The notes under the pieces: model-generated
What the model saw: the letters and a program-made list of their open reading frames with translations, nothing else
What the model was told of the DNA's origin: nothing
The model's database searches: none
Position numbers and translations under genes: made by a program
In this document: piece by piece, positions 25,901 to 57,267 of the stretch
Position numbering within the stretch: the first letter of the stretch is position 1
How the letters are laid out: each line of letters starts with the position of its first letter
From: Sinotaia quadrata
Lineage: Eukaryota > Mollusca > Gastropoda > Architaenioglossa > Viviparidae
Direction of reading: 5' to 3'
NCBI GenBank assembly: GCA_028829895.1
Contig: CM054178.1
Span: forward strand, 22,104,006-22,168,005
Length of the DNA stretch: 64,000 nt

Positions 25901-28900
25901 TCTAATTATATTCTAATGAATTTGCTATTTTGATGATTGTATAAATGGAAAACACATTTAACCTTTCACCCAACAAGACTTAAGTGTAGACTGATTGTAT
26001 TAGGTTTGGAGATGTGAAGATCTAAGTGATGAGAGGGGTTTTTATTTTGTTTTTTTTTTTTATATTCTCCATCAAATGATGTTGATGTATTGTTATATAA
26101 CCATTTACTCCCAACTTTCATAATTTAGCTTATATTAGACTATTTGAAATACCAACCATTGAATAATATTCAACTGAGTTACTAGATAAGATTTGAGATA
26201 TTTGTACACATTTTCATGTGGTCAGATAGTTGTTTGTAACTGATAGAAAGCTTATTGTGAATGTAAAATAGGTTGTATATAGAATTGAATTTACTCAAAG
26301 ACAACTATATTTTGAACTGAATTTACTAAAGGCCATCATCTCAACAGGGGCAGTCCCCAAGTTATGGTGCTTTGTCCATGTATTTAAAATCGCCTAATGG
26401 TGCAAAATTTGTAATTACAGCCCATTTCAGTGCTGCACTACTTTTGTCCATGCATTGAGAGCAGTCTTGCACCATGTTGGAAGAAGGCTTGTGGAGAATG
26501 GTTAAATATATGAGAGACGTTAATGTGATTGCCACTAAAGATGTTGCCGGAGGCAAAAATCGACTTAAGTTGGAAAAAAACAAATGGAACTCTGCCTTAA
26601 CTCGGGGACTGCTTGTATATTAAATGGAATTTACTAAAGGCTGTCAACTGTACATTGAATTGAATTTATTAATGGACATCAGCTATATGTTGAATTTATT
26701 AGTGGGACATAAACTGTGATTAAACTGAATTTACTAATGGACATTGCTTTGTAATATTTAGATTGGAGTGAATTTATCAACAGATATTGCTTTCTTGTAA
26801 TATTTAGACTGAAGTGAATATACTAATGGTCATTACCTTGTAATATTTAGATTGAAGTGTATTTTATCAACACAACTTGCCTTCTTGTAATATTTAGATT
26901 GAAGTGAATTTACTTATGGACATTGCCTTCTTATAATATTTAGATTGAAGTGTATTTACCAGTGGACCTTCCTTCTTGTAATATTTAGATTGAAGAAAAG
27001 AAAAAAGAGAAGCAGAACCGGAAAGACTATTGGCTTCATAAAAACATTGTTGTCAAGGTGACATTAAAACGTCTTGGAGAGAAATATTACAAGAAAAAGG
27101 CTTATGTTGTGGTGAGTGTTTCTTTTGTTAGTATCATTGTATGGTGATTGTTAATTTGGGAATATTTTGTTGTGGTTAGTCTCTTGATACCCTTTTTATG
27201 GTGCTTGTTTTTGATTAATATCTTCTTGTGATGAGTGTTCTTTTGACAATATTTTTTAAAGGCAACTGCCTTAGTTTCTTGCAATGAGAGTTCTTTAATC
27301 ATGTTGATTGTCTTTTAGGATTTTCTTGTGATAATATCTTTTCGTGGTGATTTTTTTTTGTTAGTGATAATATCTCCTTGTGCCAGTTATCTTGGTAAAA
27401 TGCTTCTTCTTCTAGTGATTGTTTTCTTGATATCTTCTTATACTGGTTAATTTGATAAATTGTCTTTTTTCAATGAGTGTCTTGCGATAACAATAAAAGC
27501 TTCTTGTGCTTTTTATAATATAATATGATAATGTCATCTTGTAACTCATGTTGTCCTGTATATGTTGTTGTTCTGAATATTATTTTCATATTCTCATGGT
27601 GAGCATCATTTTGGGGGGTATTATTTTCTTGAAGTTAATTTATTTTAAGTTTTACATTCTTTGTGATGAACATGGACTTAATATTGTCTTGTGGAGCATT
27701 CTTTTGATATCTTCGTGTTGAACTTTGGTGACATTTTTGTGTCATTTGGGGAATATTTTCTGTTTTAAATTACTTAACGTGAATGTTTTCTTTATTTTTT
27801 AGTTTGTGAATTGTCTTTTTTATATCTATTTATATAATTGTCTTATTTTATGTATTATGTTTTTACCTGTCAACACTCCCCCAGATCCTTGTAATAAGCA
27901 AAATGGATATGAAACTAAGGGCACTACAGGCAGTCTTATATGTTGAAGGTTTTACACATGAAATTTTTTTTTTAACAAAAACAAACATACAGACTAGTGT
28001 TTCATACTATTGCATACCTAAAACTGTACAAGTAACACTATCACAACCCAATCATGCTTGACCCATTTCATTCATTAATCAAGATGTGTCATGAGGTTTC
28101 TGTGGTGAATAAGCAATTTTTTTTTTTTGGGGGGGGGGTTCTTTGTTTTTTTAAATCTGTTTCCACAAAAATAATTTTATTAAGATTAAGAAACAAATTG
28201 TGCTCTACAGATCATATTATTCAGGGCATTACAGGAAGCATGTATACTTATCATTTTATAGGAATGCTATTTATTTTGATTCCCTAAAGATTTATGTAGT
28301 TAACAATATGCTTATTTCTTGAACAAGTTATGATGCAAAAGTAGAAATTAAAATATACTGTGTGTATATATATTAAAATCCATGTGCTTGTGTGCTTTAA
28401 CTTCTTCTGTATCATCCCATATCATTAGATACAAGAACCATAGCCATGTAAAAGCTAGATTTTCAAAAATATGATGAAAACCTGACTTGCACTCTTCATC
28501 TCCTGATTGTAGATTTCCTGTGCAGCAATGGAAGCATGGATTGGCTAAGTGCAGATAACTAAAATGTAGACAACAAGAGTTACCTATGTATAATATGCTT
28601 GGAGATATCAGTTCTTAAAATGAATTTGAGTGGTTTCTATTTCTTTAGATTTTTTTTTTGCAGTTCAAAGTGGAATTCATACATTTCTATGGGCACATAT
28701 ATAATTAAGTACTGAATTAAAAACTCTCGTAAATTATATATGTCCTCTCACTTTTGAGTTTTACTTTTGGAGAGTTCCTTGTCTATCATATCATTTGCAA
28801 TAAGCTTTTGGATGCTTATACTCCGTATTTTTGTATGCTTGTTTCTAGGATGTCCAAGACCTTTACACTGGGGTGATAAAAATGCTGGACAGTGGTGACA

Positions 28901-30905
28901 AGTTAAAAGTTGACCAGACACACATTGAGACAGTTATTCCTGCCATAGGTATAATCTGTAGAATTATTTTGTAATTGAAAGAGATCAGTTAATACAGTAA
29001 TTTTAATTATGTTTTTCCTTTAGAATGTTTCATTTTTCACATGTATTACAAAAATTGCTTGTGTGAAATATGCGATCAGTATTATGTAAATTGGAATGTC
29101 ATATATTAGGTGAATAATTTATTGCATTGTTAAACAGGCAAAACTGTGCTGGTGGTGAATGGTGCATACCGAGGAGAAGAAGCAGTATTAGAAGCCATTG
29201 ATGAAAAGAAGTTTTCTTGTACCATTAAAATTAATTCGGTAAGTACACTTTTAAAATTATGAAAACCTATCTGTTTGGAAGATAGAAATTGATCGTTTAC
29301 ATATACCATTCTGTATCTGATTCATAACCACCCATAGTAAATGGAAAAGAGTAATAATTAGTTTAATCATTAACAATGCAATAATTGAGATGACTTGTTA
29401 TGTGACTATTTTGGGGGTGGGAGGAGTATTTAACTTTCCTAGGATGATTTATTATAGTTTACAAAGAGAACCACATTAAGTAAGCACCTGCTGTTGTGGC
29501 ATGATTCATTTAAATTCAGTTAAAAAAAAAATCTGAATCAATGTTGAAATATTTTTACATAAAAAATGGCCATTGTTACACAATTTATAATCCTCCGAGT
29601 TACTTCCCTTCATTCTATTTGCACCGTCTGCTGTATCAAGTCTTCACAATGATTTATTTTGGGATTATAAATAAAAAAAAAAAATATCAATTGATTTTGA
29701 AAATAAAATACAAAAAAATATTTACTAAATTCTTTATTTGCAGTTATGATTTTTAAAGCCTAATTTAACTTTTTTCAGATAAAGCTTTAATTTTCAATAG
29801 TTTTGCTCTGTTGGTTCATGACATTCCTTTTGAAAACCCAATTCAAAACTAGATCATTTGGAGTCCGAATATAATCACAGATTTATATATAATAAAGATT
29901 ATTTTAGTTTTTGATAGAATATATTTTTTATTTTTATCTTTCCTTTTGTTTTTGTGTGAGCATTAGGCCCTGTTGTAGACTTGTAAAATAAATAGATTTA
30001 ATCCATTTTGTTTTGGGCACTTCATATAACAAAATGGTACACTTGCCCAGAGAATGAGCTATATATATCGAACACTTTAAAAATATTATTGATTTAGTGT
30101 TACAGTAGAACATAAATTATCCAGATGTCAATTATCTGAACTACCACCACCCCATGACTTTGTCGTACCATCGTTATTTAAAAAAAAAAGCTTTCACAAT
30201 ATTCATTATTTTTTTTGTCTACAGCTACTTGCTGTTTAAATATAAAAAAAGTTGAAACCATGTAAACAGATAAAGTTCAAAATAAATATAACACACTTTG
30301 TTTCTTCAAAACATTTTGATTATTATTTACAAACCATTTCTTAAATCAATTACTCTTTCAAATAATATCATATTTCAAAATACATGAGTAATTACCTTGC
30401 ATTCAATAATTTAATAGTAGTTCTAATTTCACTTTGTTTCATATAAACTAGGTATTCGCATGCATGTTTGATTATTCAGATGGATTAACTGAACCTACCT
30501 TGGTCCCAATTAGTTCAGATAATTGACGTTCCACTGTACTATTAAAAACAAAATACCTAAGGATGAAAACTTACATTTGAAGTATTAGTTGTAATTAGCA
30601 GTGTAATTGACATTTTCTTACTGCGTGCGTTTTAATAACTTAAACATATTTTTGTTTTACTTTATTCCACATCAAGTCAAAGGGAAATTAGATAAACTGC
30701 ACAACAGCCCCCAAATTAATAAATGTATAATTCCTGGAAATTATACTTTGTAATTTTTTTAAAGAGTAGCTTGCTTGTTCTTGTTGTAATGCCAAGTACA
30801 TTTTAATGTATTTTGTAACATTATTTTCCATTACAGGGCTTACTTACAGGACGAGTGTTGCATGGAATACAGTATGAAGACATTTGCAAACTACATGTAC
30901 CATAG
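16930..30905 (+). CDS. KIN: KIN17 DNA/RNA-binding protein
   Basis: A conserved nuclear protein tied to DNA replication/repair and pre-mRNA processing. Ten coding exons: 16930-17049, 18119-18213, 18545-18711, 20639-20872, 22206-22251, 24517-24694, 26989-27111, 28849-28948, 29138-29238, 30837-30905. All phases join to 410 aa (human is 393). It starts MGKDKPGFLTPKAIANRIKA. The zinc finger uses Cys30, Cys33, His46 and His52 (WYCQMCQKQC…CHTMSESH). A winged-helix region follows (LELLRRRFGTKR, WETLTDFVKWLGREG, VQYIDRDPETIRRQ). The middle is a charged Ser/Lys linker ending KKSALDEIME-like (KNKSALDEIME). The C-terminus is a tandem SH3/KOW module (RLGEKYYKKKAYVV, MLDSGDKLKVDQTH, VLVVNGAYRGEE) ending GIQYEDICKLHVP. 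Exon 7 is flanked on both sides by tandem arrays copied from its own splice-site regions. The gene is divergent from NitFhit. Confidence 0.96.
23583..23790. repeat. 98-bp near-perfect inverted repeat (hairpin) in KIN17 intron 5
   Basis: The left arm 23583-23680 is the reverse complement of the right arm 23693-23790 with a single mismatch (aagc versus tgtt near the outer ends). The loop is 12 bp (23681-23692). No target-site duplication is obvious and no ORF crosses it. A transcript in either direction would fold into one long duplex. It could be a foldback or MITE-type element, or a hairpin small-RNA source. Confidence 0.9.
25530..25825. repeat. Two-copy direct repeat of about 150-165 bp in KIN17 intron 6
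   Basis: The block from 'ctacagaatatttgtaaattatggat' through 'gttaaatgattttctt…ttttaaaagtgctt' and 'atttctttacactt' occurs twice (about 25535 and 25690) with small indels. It is AT-rich and non-coding. Confidence 0.65.
26265..26988 (+). repeat. Minisatellite carrying copies of the KIN17 exon 7 acceptor
   Basis: Degenerate units of roughly 45-65 bp share 'gaattTacTaatggacat' and, in the right half, 'ttgtaatatttagattgaag'. The last unit's tgtaatatttag is the real 3' splice site of exon 7, and its ATTGAAG is the first coding bases (IEE). At least five upstream units (near 26753, 26797, 26840, 26885 and 26935) repeat the same acceptor plus exon start. The array is split by the MITE at 26351-26611. 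Confidence 0.85.
26351..26611. mobile_element. MITE-like element with CAGTCCCC terminal inverted repeats
   Basis: The left end reads CAGTCCCCAAGTTATGG; the right end, reverse-complemented, reads CAGTCCCCGAGTTAAGG, so about 15 of 17 terminal bases match. The 261-bp body is less AT-rich than its surroundings and encodes no recognised transposase. It interrupts the minisatellite upstream of KIN17 exon 7, so it inserted after that array existed. No clear target-site duplication is visible. The superfamily is uncertain. Confidence 0.65.
27105..27770 (+). repeat. Degenerate array downstream of KIN17 exon 7 with donor-like copies
   Basis: The exon 7 donor region (ttgtggtgagtgtttctttt) is echoed in the intron: near 27228 (ttgtgatgagtgttctttt), 27335 and 27475, with loose 'cttgtgatgagtgttcttttgataatat' units in between. 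Divergence is high, so copy number cannot be given. Most copies have GA or AT where the real donor has GT. Confidence 0.5.
28117..28139. repeat. Homopolymer tract T(n)G(n)
   Basis: A run of about 12 T followed by about 10 G in KIN17 intron 7. It is error-prone in assemblies. Confidence 0.8.
30103..30536. mobile_element. Pogo/Tigger-like MITE with TA target duplication
   Basis: The left end begins CAGTAGAACATAAATTAT and includes GTCAATTATCTGAACTA. The right end, reverse-complemented, begins CAGTGGAACGTCAATTATCTG. Both ends are flanked by TA (30101-30102 and 30537-30538), as expected for Tc1/mariner-pogo insertion. The 434-bp body is AT-rich with no transposase ORF. It lies in the last KIN17 intron. 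Confidence 0.75.
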
Positions 30906-31100
30906 AACTCTTAAAATCTGGAGGAATTTTCTTTATTACTGCTGAATTTTGTCTTGACACAATCAGCATGGATACGAGTACAAAGACATCAGAAAAATGC
31001 ATATACCTTAGCAGAGAGTTCCATCTCTTCATGTGTATTGTAATTTTGGCATGGATATACAATGTGAAGACATCAGCAAACTATACATATAGAGTTGAAT
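30850..31100 (+). repeat. Decayed tandem copies of the KIN17 terminal exon in its 3'UTR
   Basis: The coding end of KIN17 exon 10 (gcatggaatacagtatgaag, then acatttgcaaactacatg) is followed by two similar blocks in the 3'UTR, starting near 30966 (gcatggatacgagtacaaag) and 31049 (gcatggatatacaatgtgaa). The third block would read GMDIQCEDISKLYI then stop, which resembles the conserved KIN17 C-terminus (QYEDISKL). The copies lie after the real stop at 30903-30905 and are not expected to be translated. Confidence 0.7.
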
Positions 31101-31429
31101 TACAACACTATTTCTTGCAGGAAGACAATGAAGGCAGCCAGTGTCTGCACTAGATACATGCGTTGATTACATTCAGTTATGCTCAATCAAGGGAATGCAG
31201 CGGGGTACCATTGATAAATTTACCTATCAATGAACTGTTAAGTACTTGAGGAATAATTAAATTAGAATTTGTTTTAGCCTAAATATTTTTCTCAGGCCTG
31301 TACCTCTTGTTTTCAGAATTAATTTACAAGTATTAAAGTATTTTTGTTGTGCAGTAAATCATAGTTTGATTTGCTTTAGACATTTTTATACAATATATGT
31401 ACATGTTTTCTTTTCACTTCATATTTATG

Positions 31430-31493
31430 AGACAGCCATTTAATTGGGCAAAATTGTTCTGGTTCCAGTGTGTCCCAGTTAACCAGAATCCAC
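31430..31493. mobile_element. Tigger-like terminal fragment
   Basis: The segment ends in 'cagttaaccagaatccactg' followed by TA. Its reverse complement, CAGTGGATTCTGGTTAACTG, resembles Tigger/pogo terminal repeats. The opposite end was not found, so this is at best a solo end. Confidence 0.4.
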
Positions 31494-32000
31494 TGTATTT
31501 AGAACATGGAAAAGCGATACTGGTAGTAACAACATTCATCATAGAACAAGAAGTATGAAAACCAATGAAGAAATTATAACAAAACAATAGTTATTATATG
31601 TATCAGTGAACTTATTAGGCATGATAAAACCAAATGTATTTTAAATAGATATGTGCATGGCTATTCATAAGTTAGACAATTTGTGAATAACTATATTATA
31701 TGTAGCATAAATAAAACCAAGATGCAGAAAGCAATTGATGATTGCACAAGCCTACTTTCAGAGAATGGATTAAACAATAAGCAAATTTCATCATGTCTGA
31801 AAGCTGTTTGTGTCTCAGATATTTGCAAATAAATTAAGTTTTACTGTTTACAGTTGAGATTATCAGATAATTAAAAAAAAATGTTTTAACTTGAGCAAAC
31901 ACGACTGTAAAATTATTTAATATATACATTTATCTTCAGGAATAAAATTACTTCTGAATGTGTTGTTTTGGTCTACCGTCTCATGATTTTATTAAAATAT

Positions 32001-32095
32001 AATAATAATAATTCTACTCATAATAATATTTGAAACTTTAATAGTAATAATTTAACTCTGAAATATTATTATGAGTAATAATAATAATTTTATAA
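32001..32095. repeat. AT-rich imperfect inverted repeat
   Basis: About 30-bp arms (32001-32031 and 32060-32090) of aataataataattctactca type, complementary apart from one small gap, with a spacer of about 28 bp. It is embedded in (AAT)n-like sequence. Confidence 0.6.
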
Positions 32096-34303
32096 TAATA
32101 AAAACTTTGACTCATTATAATAATAGTGAAATTTCAAACTTATAATATTTTAACTCTTAATACTTTAATTCATTCAGCCTTGAGTTTCTCCCAACTCATT
32201 CACGTATTCAGTTTTAACAATTTTCCTCTAATATGATTATGGTGCAACTTTAGTCTCTGGTCTCAATTTTATGAGCTTTGTCCGACAGAGAAATCTCTCC
32301 GGTATACTGATCAATACTAGAATTTAGGCTGCTCTAGAGAAATCTGATATATAGCCACCTATAAACCCAGACAATGCTCTCTTGGCTACAGAATTGGCCA
32401 ACTGTGATTGGTGGAAAAGAGGAAGCAGGTGGATACATTCTTTAGAACACTTAAATAGCAGTACAGGAGAAAATATAGTCACATTGCTTGGAACCTATCC
32501 TAGACATCTCCTACAGGACATGACCACCTGTGGTAAAATCCTCAAGACCTACACAAAACTTTAGAGCCTTTTGGACCCAGTGGGAGTCTGGATTTTATAA
32601 TTCAGACTGCTGCCATCAAAGAGGTCTTTTTTCATTCTTGCAACTTTATTTTATATATATCTATTATGTATACTCATAATATTGTGTTGTATATATAATG
32701 CTGAATTAATTTCAAGAATGAGAGTGAGTGAGGAAGTTGTTCAACCTTTCGTTTGTGAAACTCAATTGTTTGAATGAATGAGTGTGTGACATCAGTCCCA
32801 TACTCTACAGTACATAATATCTTTAAAGAAAAAAATTGCTATTCTCCAGCCTGGCTTTGTGTGCAAGTGAATGAGTGGTGGTTACTTCAGACTCAGTGCA
32901 AGCTGCACCAAACGTTTTAAAGTTTACTGCTTGTGTTGAAAGTCTGGGAAGGGAAAGCAGCCTTTTCCCTGACCACCATCCGCCATTCACATTGGAATTT
33001 TTTCTTCATAACAACATTGAGGAAGCAAAGTGGAAAGTCTCAAAGAAACATTGCTGTATATGATGACAAATGAGTTCTGAGGATCTTATAAATATTCTAA
33101 CGAAAAGCACCTAGCCATTTCTATTTTATTTTAATCAATGAATCTGTTTGTATTTTTTAACTTGTTAAATTTGAACATTGACTTTTCTCTTGCCCCATCC
33201 ATGTTTATGTATGTTACAGGGACTTAATTCAAAAAGGGGAATTTTGGGAGCTAATCTTAAAGTTACATTACACATTGTTAGCAATAAAGTTAGGCATTTG
33301 TAACGCGTCCTTTTATTGTGTATTTTGTATCCATGTTTATGGAAGGTAGAATGCATGTGACTGAAACTGTAAAGTAATTATCAAATTTTCAGCAAGTGAA
33401 GGAGGAATTAATGAAAACAAGATTGAACTCTTCTCCTGTCTTTCTCTCTATTCACATTTCACATGCATGCCACACTGAACAGTAAACAATTTAAGCTATG
33501 AAAACAGTTTTCAGTTAACTTTAAATACAAAATAAGCAAACAATTAATGTAAATCATCATGACGTTAATAGACTACAGCATGATTTTCTCATGTTTTATC
33601 TGTGCTTTGATGTTACCCACATCACCTATCTTCTTTTCTATTGTCGGATAATGAAGAATCAAATATTCTACTAGTGTTGTTAACAGTCAGCGATTGTAAT
33701 CAATACACGTGAATTGCAATAAACACAAATGAGTTGGTGTCTTATATAACAGTACAAATTACAGACAATTGATAATAGAATATGTACATAAACAAAATGA
33801 AAATGATGTCTTTAATTAGTATAGAATAACAAATTGACTGCAAAGTTCCATTTATATGATTCTGAAACATTTAAGAAATTAAAATAAACTTATGACATAA
33901 AAAAAGGAAGACTCATTAATCAAGACTGAAATAAGTTTTATTAGGGTTATTTAAATTTCAGGCAATAAATATATCAATGACTTCTGGCAAATTTCCAAAA
34001 GATACACTGATTAGTTGTAGGTAAATATACTGTGTGTACATCTACCATAAATGCAAATTATCAGGGGTGTATAGAGATCCGATCTATGCCTTGTCTGATC
34101 TGATGCAATATTAACAGAACATATAAACTGATTGTCCTTTAATCTCTAAACTCATGTTTGTATATTTAATTTTATTAAAAATATCATTATACAACAAAAG
34201 CACAGTTCTAATTTCATAGATAATTTCAATATAAAATGCTAGAGGAGTTGCATTCTTTTATCTTTTGATATTTTATACTCCAAAGTTCCAGAATTAGTAG
34301 TCA

Positions 34304-53692
<19,389 letters not shown>

Positions 53693-56600
53693 CTTGTCGA
53701 CCTTCACACTGGAGTGACCTTTATCTTCCGGTAGTTTAAACTGCAAGATGTAGGAAGCAAGTAAATTATTCATTACGATAATTGATATGCAATTTGTAAG
53801 CATCACTATAGAATCGTAGTTCTTTAAAGCAGACTTTCGTGTAGAAAATTTATATGTAATCATAAATCTTATAAAAAGGGTCATTTATATTTTTTCTAAG
53901 TCCGTGGTTCAGTACAAACTACAAATGACTGCATGATGAATGGCGTTCTGCTTCATTTAGTTTTACAGATTTTAGACGTTTGTATTTCTAAAATTCTAGA
54001 CAATGTTTTGCTTAATTAGACACTTTTCAACGCTTGCACTTAAAACTTGTAATGCATCAGCTAACCATTGGTAGAAGCAAAAAATGTTGAATATATAAAG
54101 ATAATTTTGATATTATTTTATTATTAATCATTAATAAGATTTTAATTGAAATGTAGTAACAGTTATGTATGATTAGCAGTTCTACTTATTTATTTATTTT
54201 TTAAATTATATATATATATTATAGTGTAGTTTTGTTCCAAACAAAGAAACCTTTATTGCTCTAATCAGCATAACTACTATTACAGTATTAGTGCTAGGCT
54301 CCCCCCCCCCCCCAGGTTAAAACAGTAGGCCTAATGCTTTTCAGTAATTTTCTTTTTATAATTTGATTATCTATTTTTATAAATTACACTTGAGGTCTAC
54401 ATGCAGCACTTTGAATGTAAAAATCAACTATGTGCTGAGAGTGAAACCATCTTTCTCTTGCAGTTGCAATACAGCTAGTGAGCTACTCATCAGCTGAGTA
54501 CACCCATACTGTCTCTTCTCCCCAAAGTGTGCATAATATAATTAATTACAGTCACAAAGCATCCACATTCTCCCATACCATGTACATACATGTTAGCTTA
54601 CCATCTGACAGAAACAGGGGATCAACAACCACAAAATGTGCACACATATGCAAACCAAGATAAATGTTCATTCAAATTTATTTCATACAGCCAACATAGA
54701 AAAGAAAGGGCATCAGAATGGGAGAGGGTAAATGTTTAATTTTTTTTCTGATAATAAATATTATTTTAATGAAAAGGCAGGTGTAGCAGTAAATAAAGAG
54801 GTACATGCACTGATATTACATTATTAGATAAAAATGTCTATTTTAAAAAAGGAAAAAGCCCAAACCACTTTTAAATAAATGCTAAAGACAATCAACACCA
54901 ACAAAAGTATTCTTTTTGGTTGTTTGTTGGAGGACAATCATATAGATCAAATATTAGTATTTTGTACATATTTCAATGTCAATTCATTTCAGTACCTGCA
55001 AAGATTTAATATATAAATCCTTTTACTTCCTTGCACCAAAAGTTTAAATAACCCTGCTAAAAAGGAAGAGCTTTGTAAACTATGTCTCTGCCTTGATAAT
55101 GGGGTGGGTTTTCCACCTCACATTGTTCTGAGAAAGGTAATTTAGCAGCAATTTTTATTGATGACATGTACTCTTATTTAATAAGAGGGCATTGAATTTG
55201 AAGGGAATACAGCAGTTTAAATAAATGCATTTATTTTATGGGATCAGTATCTACTACCAGTAGGTACATATATTAAGTTTGTGACAATGAATGAGTAATA
55301 TTAACTATAAAAATATATAATTTGTACAGTTATGAACTTTTATGAAAGCATAATAATTTTTTTAATTATTGTTCTTTGAAATTTAATTTTCCACTTTTAC
55401 TTGCAAAACTAGAAAGTTTAGGTTGGCAAATTCAAATTACATTTGATTTACACTGCAAGATTTTGTGGCACCAAGAGGCAGTATTTTATAGTAATAATGG
55501 ATATTTATTTTTTTTTTTAATTCTTGGCTGAGCAATAAAACGCTTAGTCATGGTTACTAGGCTCAGTATTATGAGCTAGAGAGTTGGTGATTAAAAAAAA
55601 AAAATGACCCAGGCTAAGTTTAAACTCAAGAGCTATCCGTGAGGTAACACCTTTACCTCACTACAACCAACCTACTCTTAGAACCTTCTCACCCTCAGGG
55701 CTACTTTTAAGAGTAATCACCTGACCAGAATCCAGGAGCAGATTTGAAGATTTGCCATTTCATTCCCCACCATACATAACCTGACATAAATTTTTTTTTT
55801 TTTAATTCTATTTGCCTTTGATTTAGATTTTTAAAAAAACTTGCCGCACAACCCCATCATAATTGTTGAAATTTCATGGTGCCTATTTAAAATTAATTAG
55901 TAATATTCTTTAGAAAATAATTGGAAATATTGTTAGTAATGTTACACTTAAATTCCTCTTTTCTTTATTATTATTATTTTTAATTGGAGTTTTTTTAATA
56001 TTTGTACCATCAGTTAAATATTAAAAATAGTTATGTGCTAAATTGTAAATTTAATCCAGTCAAAATTTGGCAGTTTAATTTTATTTATTAATGTGCTTTT
56101 TATCAGTAATTTAGTGTACAGCTTAGCCTTGGTTTTAAAAGTATGCTTATTAAATAAAATTAGTCTTAAAATTTTACAAAATTATATTTTATCTTTAATT
56201 ACACTTTGAGAAAAAAAGAAATCATGTTGCTATTAAAGTAAGTCAGCTTTCCTGTCATTTTAAGTCTTTAATTTCTTCTTTTCCACTGAAACATCATTTC
56301 TTTAGTTTTTATCTGACTCTTTCAGTTTTAATAACCCAGAAGAGTGCTAGTTTTACTCACCACATAATTAAATTCTGAAATGTATACATTTTTACTAAAT
56401 AAAAAGGACATCGTTTGTTTTGGATTCCCATTCATATAATTATTTACAGCCTTGAGAATAACAAAACTGATACAACAGCAAGAATTTATTTTGAAAATCT
56501 TGAAAATATTTCTCTTATGTGCAACTCTGCGGAACCATTTATGTTGCATCTTTCTAGAGTTGGGATGAGAAGAGTTATAATAAATTATTTTGTGTTTACC

Positions 56601-57267
56601 TTGTTTTTACTGAAGCATAAACCATACAATAAAAAGAATTGAACAGCTGAAGATGTATTATGTCACTGACAAAGAGGTCCAGCTTTATTTGTCTAATATA
56701 TTTATTTAGGTTTTCATAATGCAATTCTTTTCAAGAACCCTTGTTCAGCATACATTTTATTCTAATTCAAGGCATGTAGTCATATTCAGTTCCCACCCAG
56801 TCCATAAAGATATTCATTCATTCTGTTCCATTCAATATTTTGCTTAAGGATAGAAAGCATTTTAATTAACTTTAAGCATACATTTTTAACTTTTGTACAT
56901 TTTACATTTTATTTGCAAATTCACAGTTGGACTGCTCAGTTTTTATTAACTCAGAATATTATTTCAAAATTTCTGGATTATTTTGTGTGCATATTCAGAA
57001 TAAGCATTATTAGGGTTGCATCTTAATCTGATTAAGTTCATTTTTATTCTTATATTGATTTATATATTAATTTTTTTCAAATGTATTCATTTGAGTTATT
57101 TTACTATAATCTGTACACTAGACTTGTTATTGTGTCAAAAGAGCTAAAGCAAGCTTGTCATTATTACATTCTGTAACTAATTTATACTACTAAATAAAAA
57201 ATAGTTTACAAATATTTTTTAAAGAAAGATTGCTAGCTCTGACTATTTTAATTTGTTAATTTTGCAG
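53693..57267. other. Divergent intergenic region between IDH3G and the ASB-like gene
   Basis: Holds the promoters of both genes, but no confident core elements. IDH3G transcription probably starts close to 53700-53730, where the sequence is least AT-rich. A C-homopolymer of about 14 bp lies at 54301-54314. The rest is AT-rich with no coding signal. The block at 55540-55790 is less AT-rich and may be an old repeat. Confidence 0.4.

Larger units (their letters stand above)
30906..34303. other. KIN17-IDH3G convergent intergenic region
   Basis: Contains the KIN17 3'UTR, the Tigger-like end, an AT-rich inverted repeat at 32001-32095, and a less AT-rich stretch at 32330-33065. That stretch has two open frames (32382-32564 and 32875-33063) but no recognised protein. 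It may be an unclassified repeat. The left edge of IDH3G's 3'UTR must also fall here. Confidence 0.45.
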
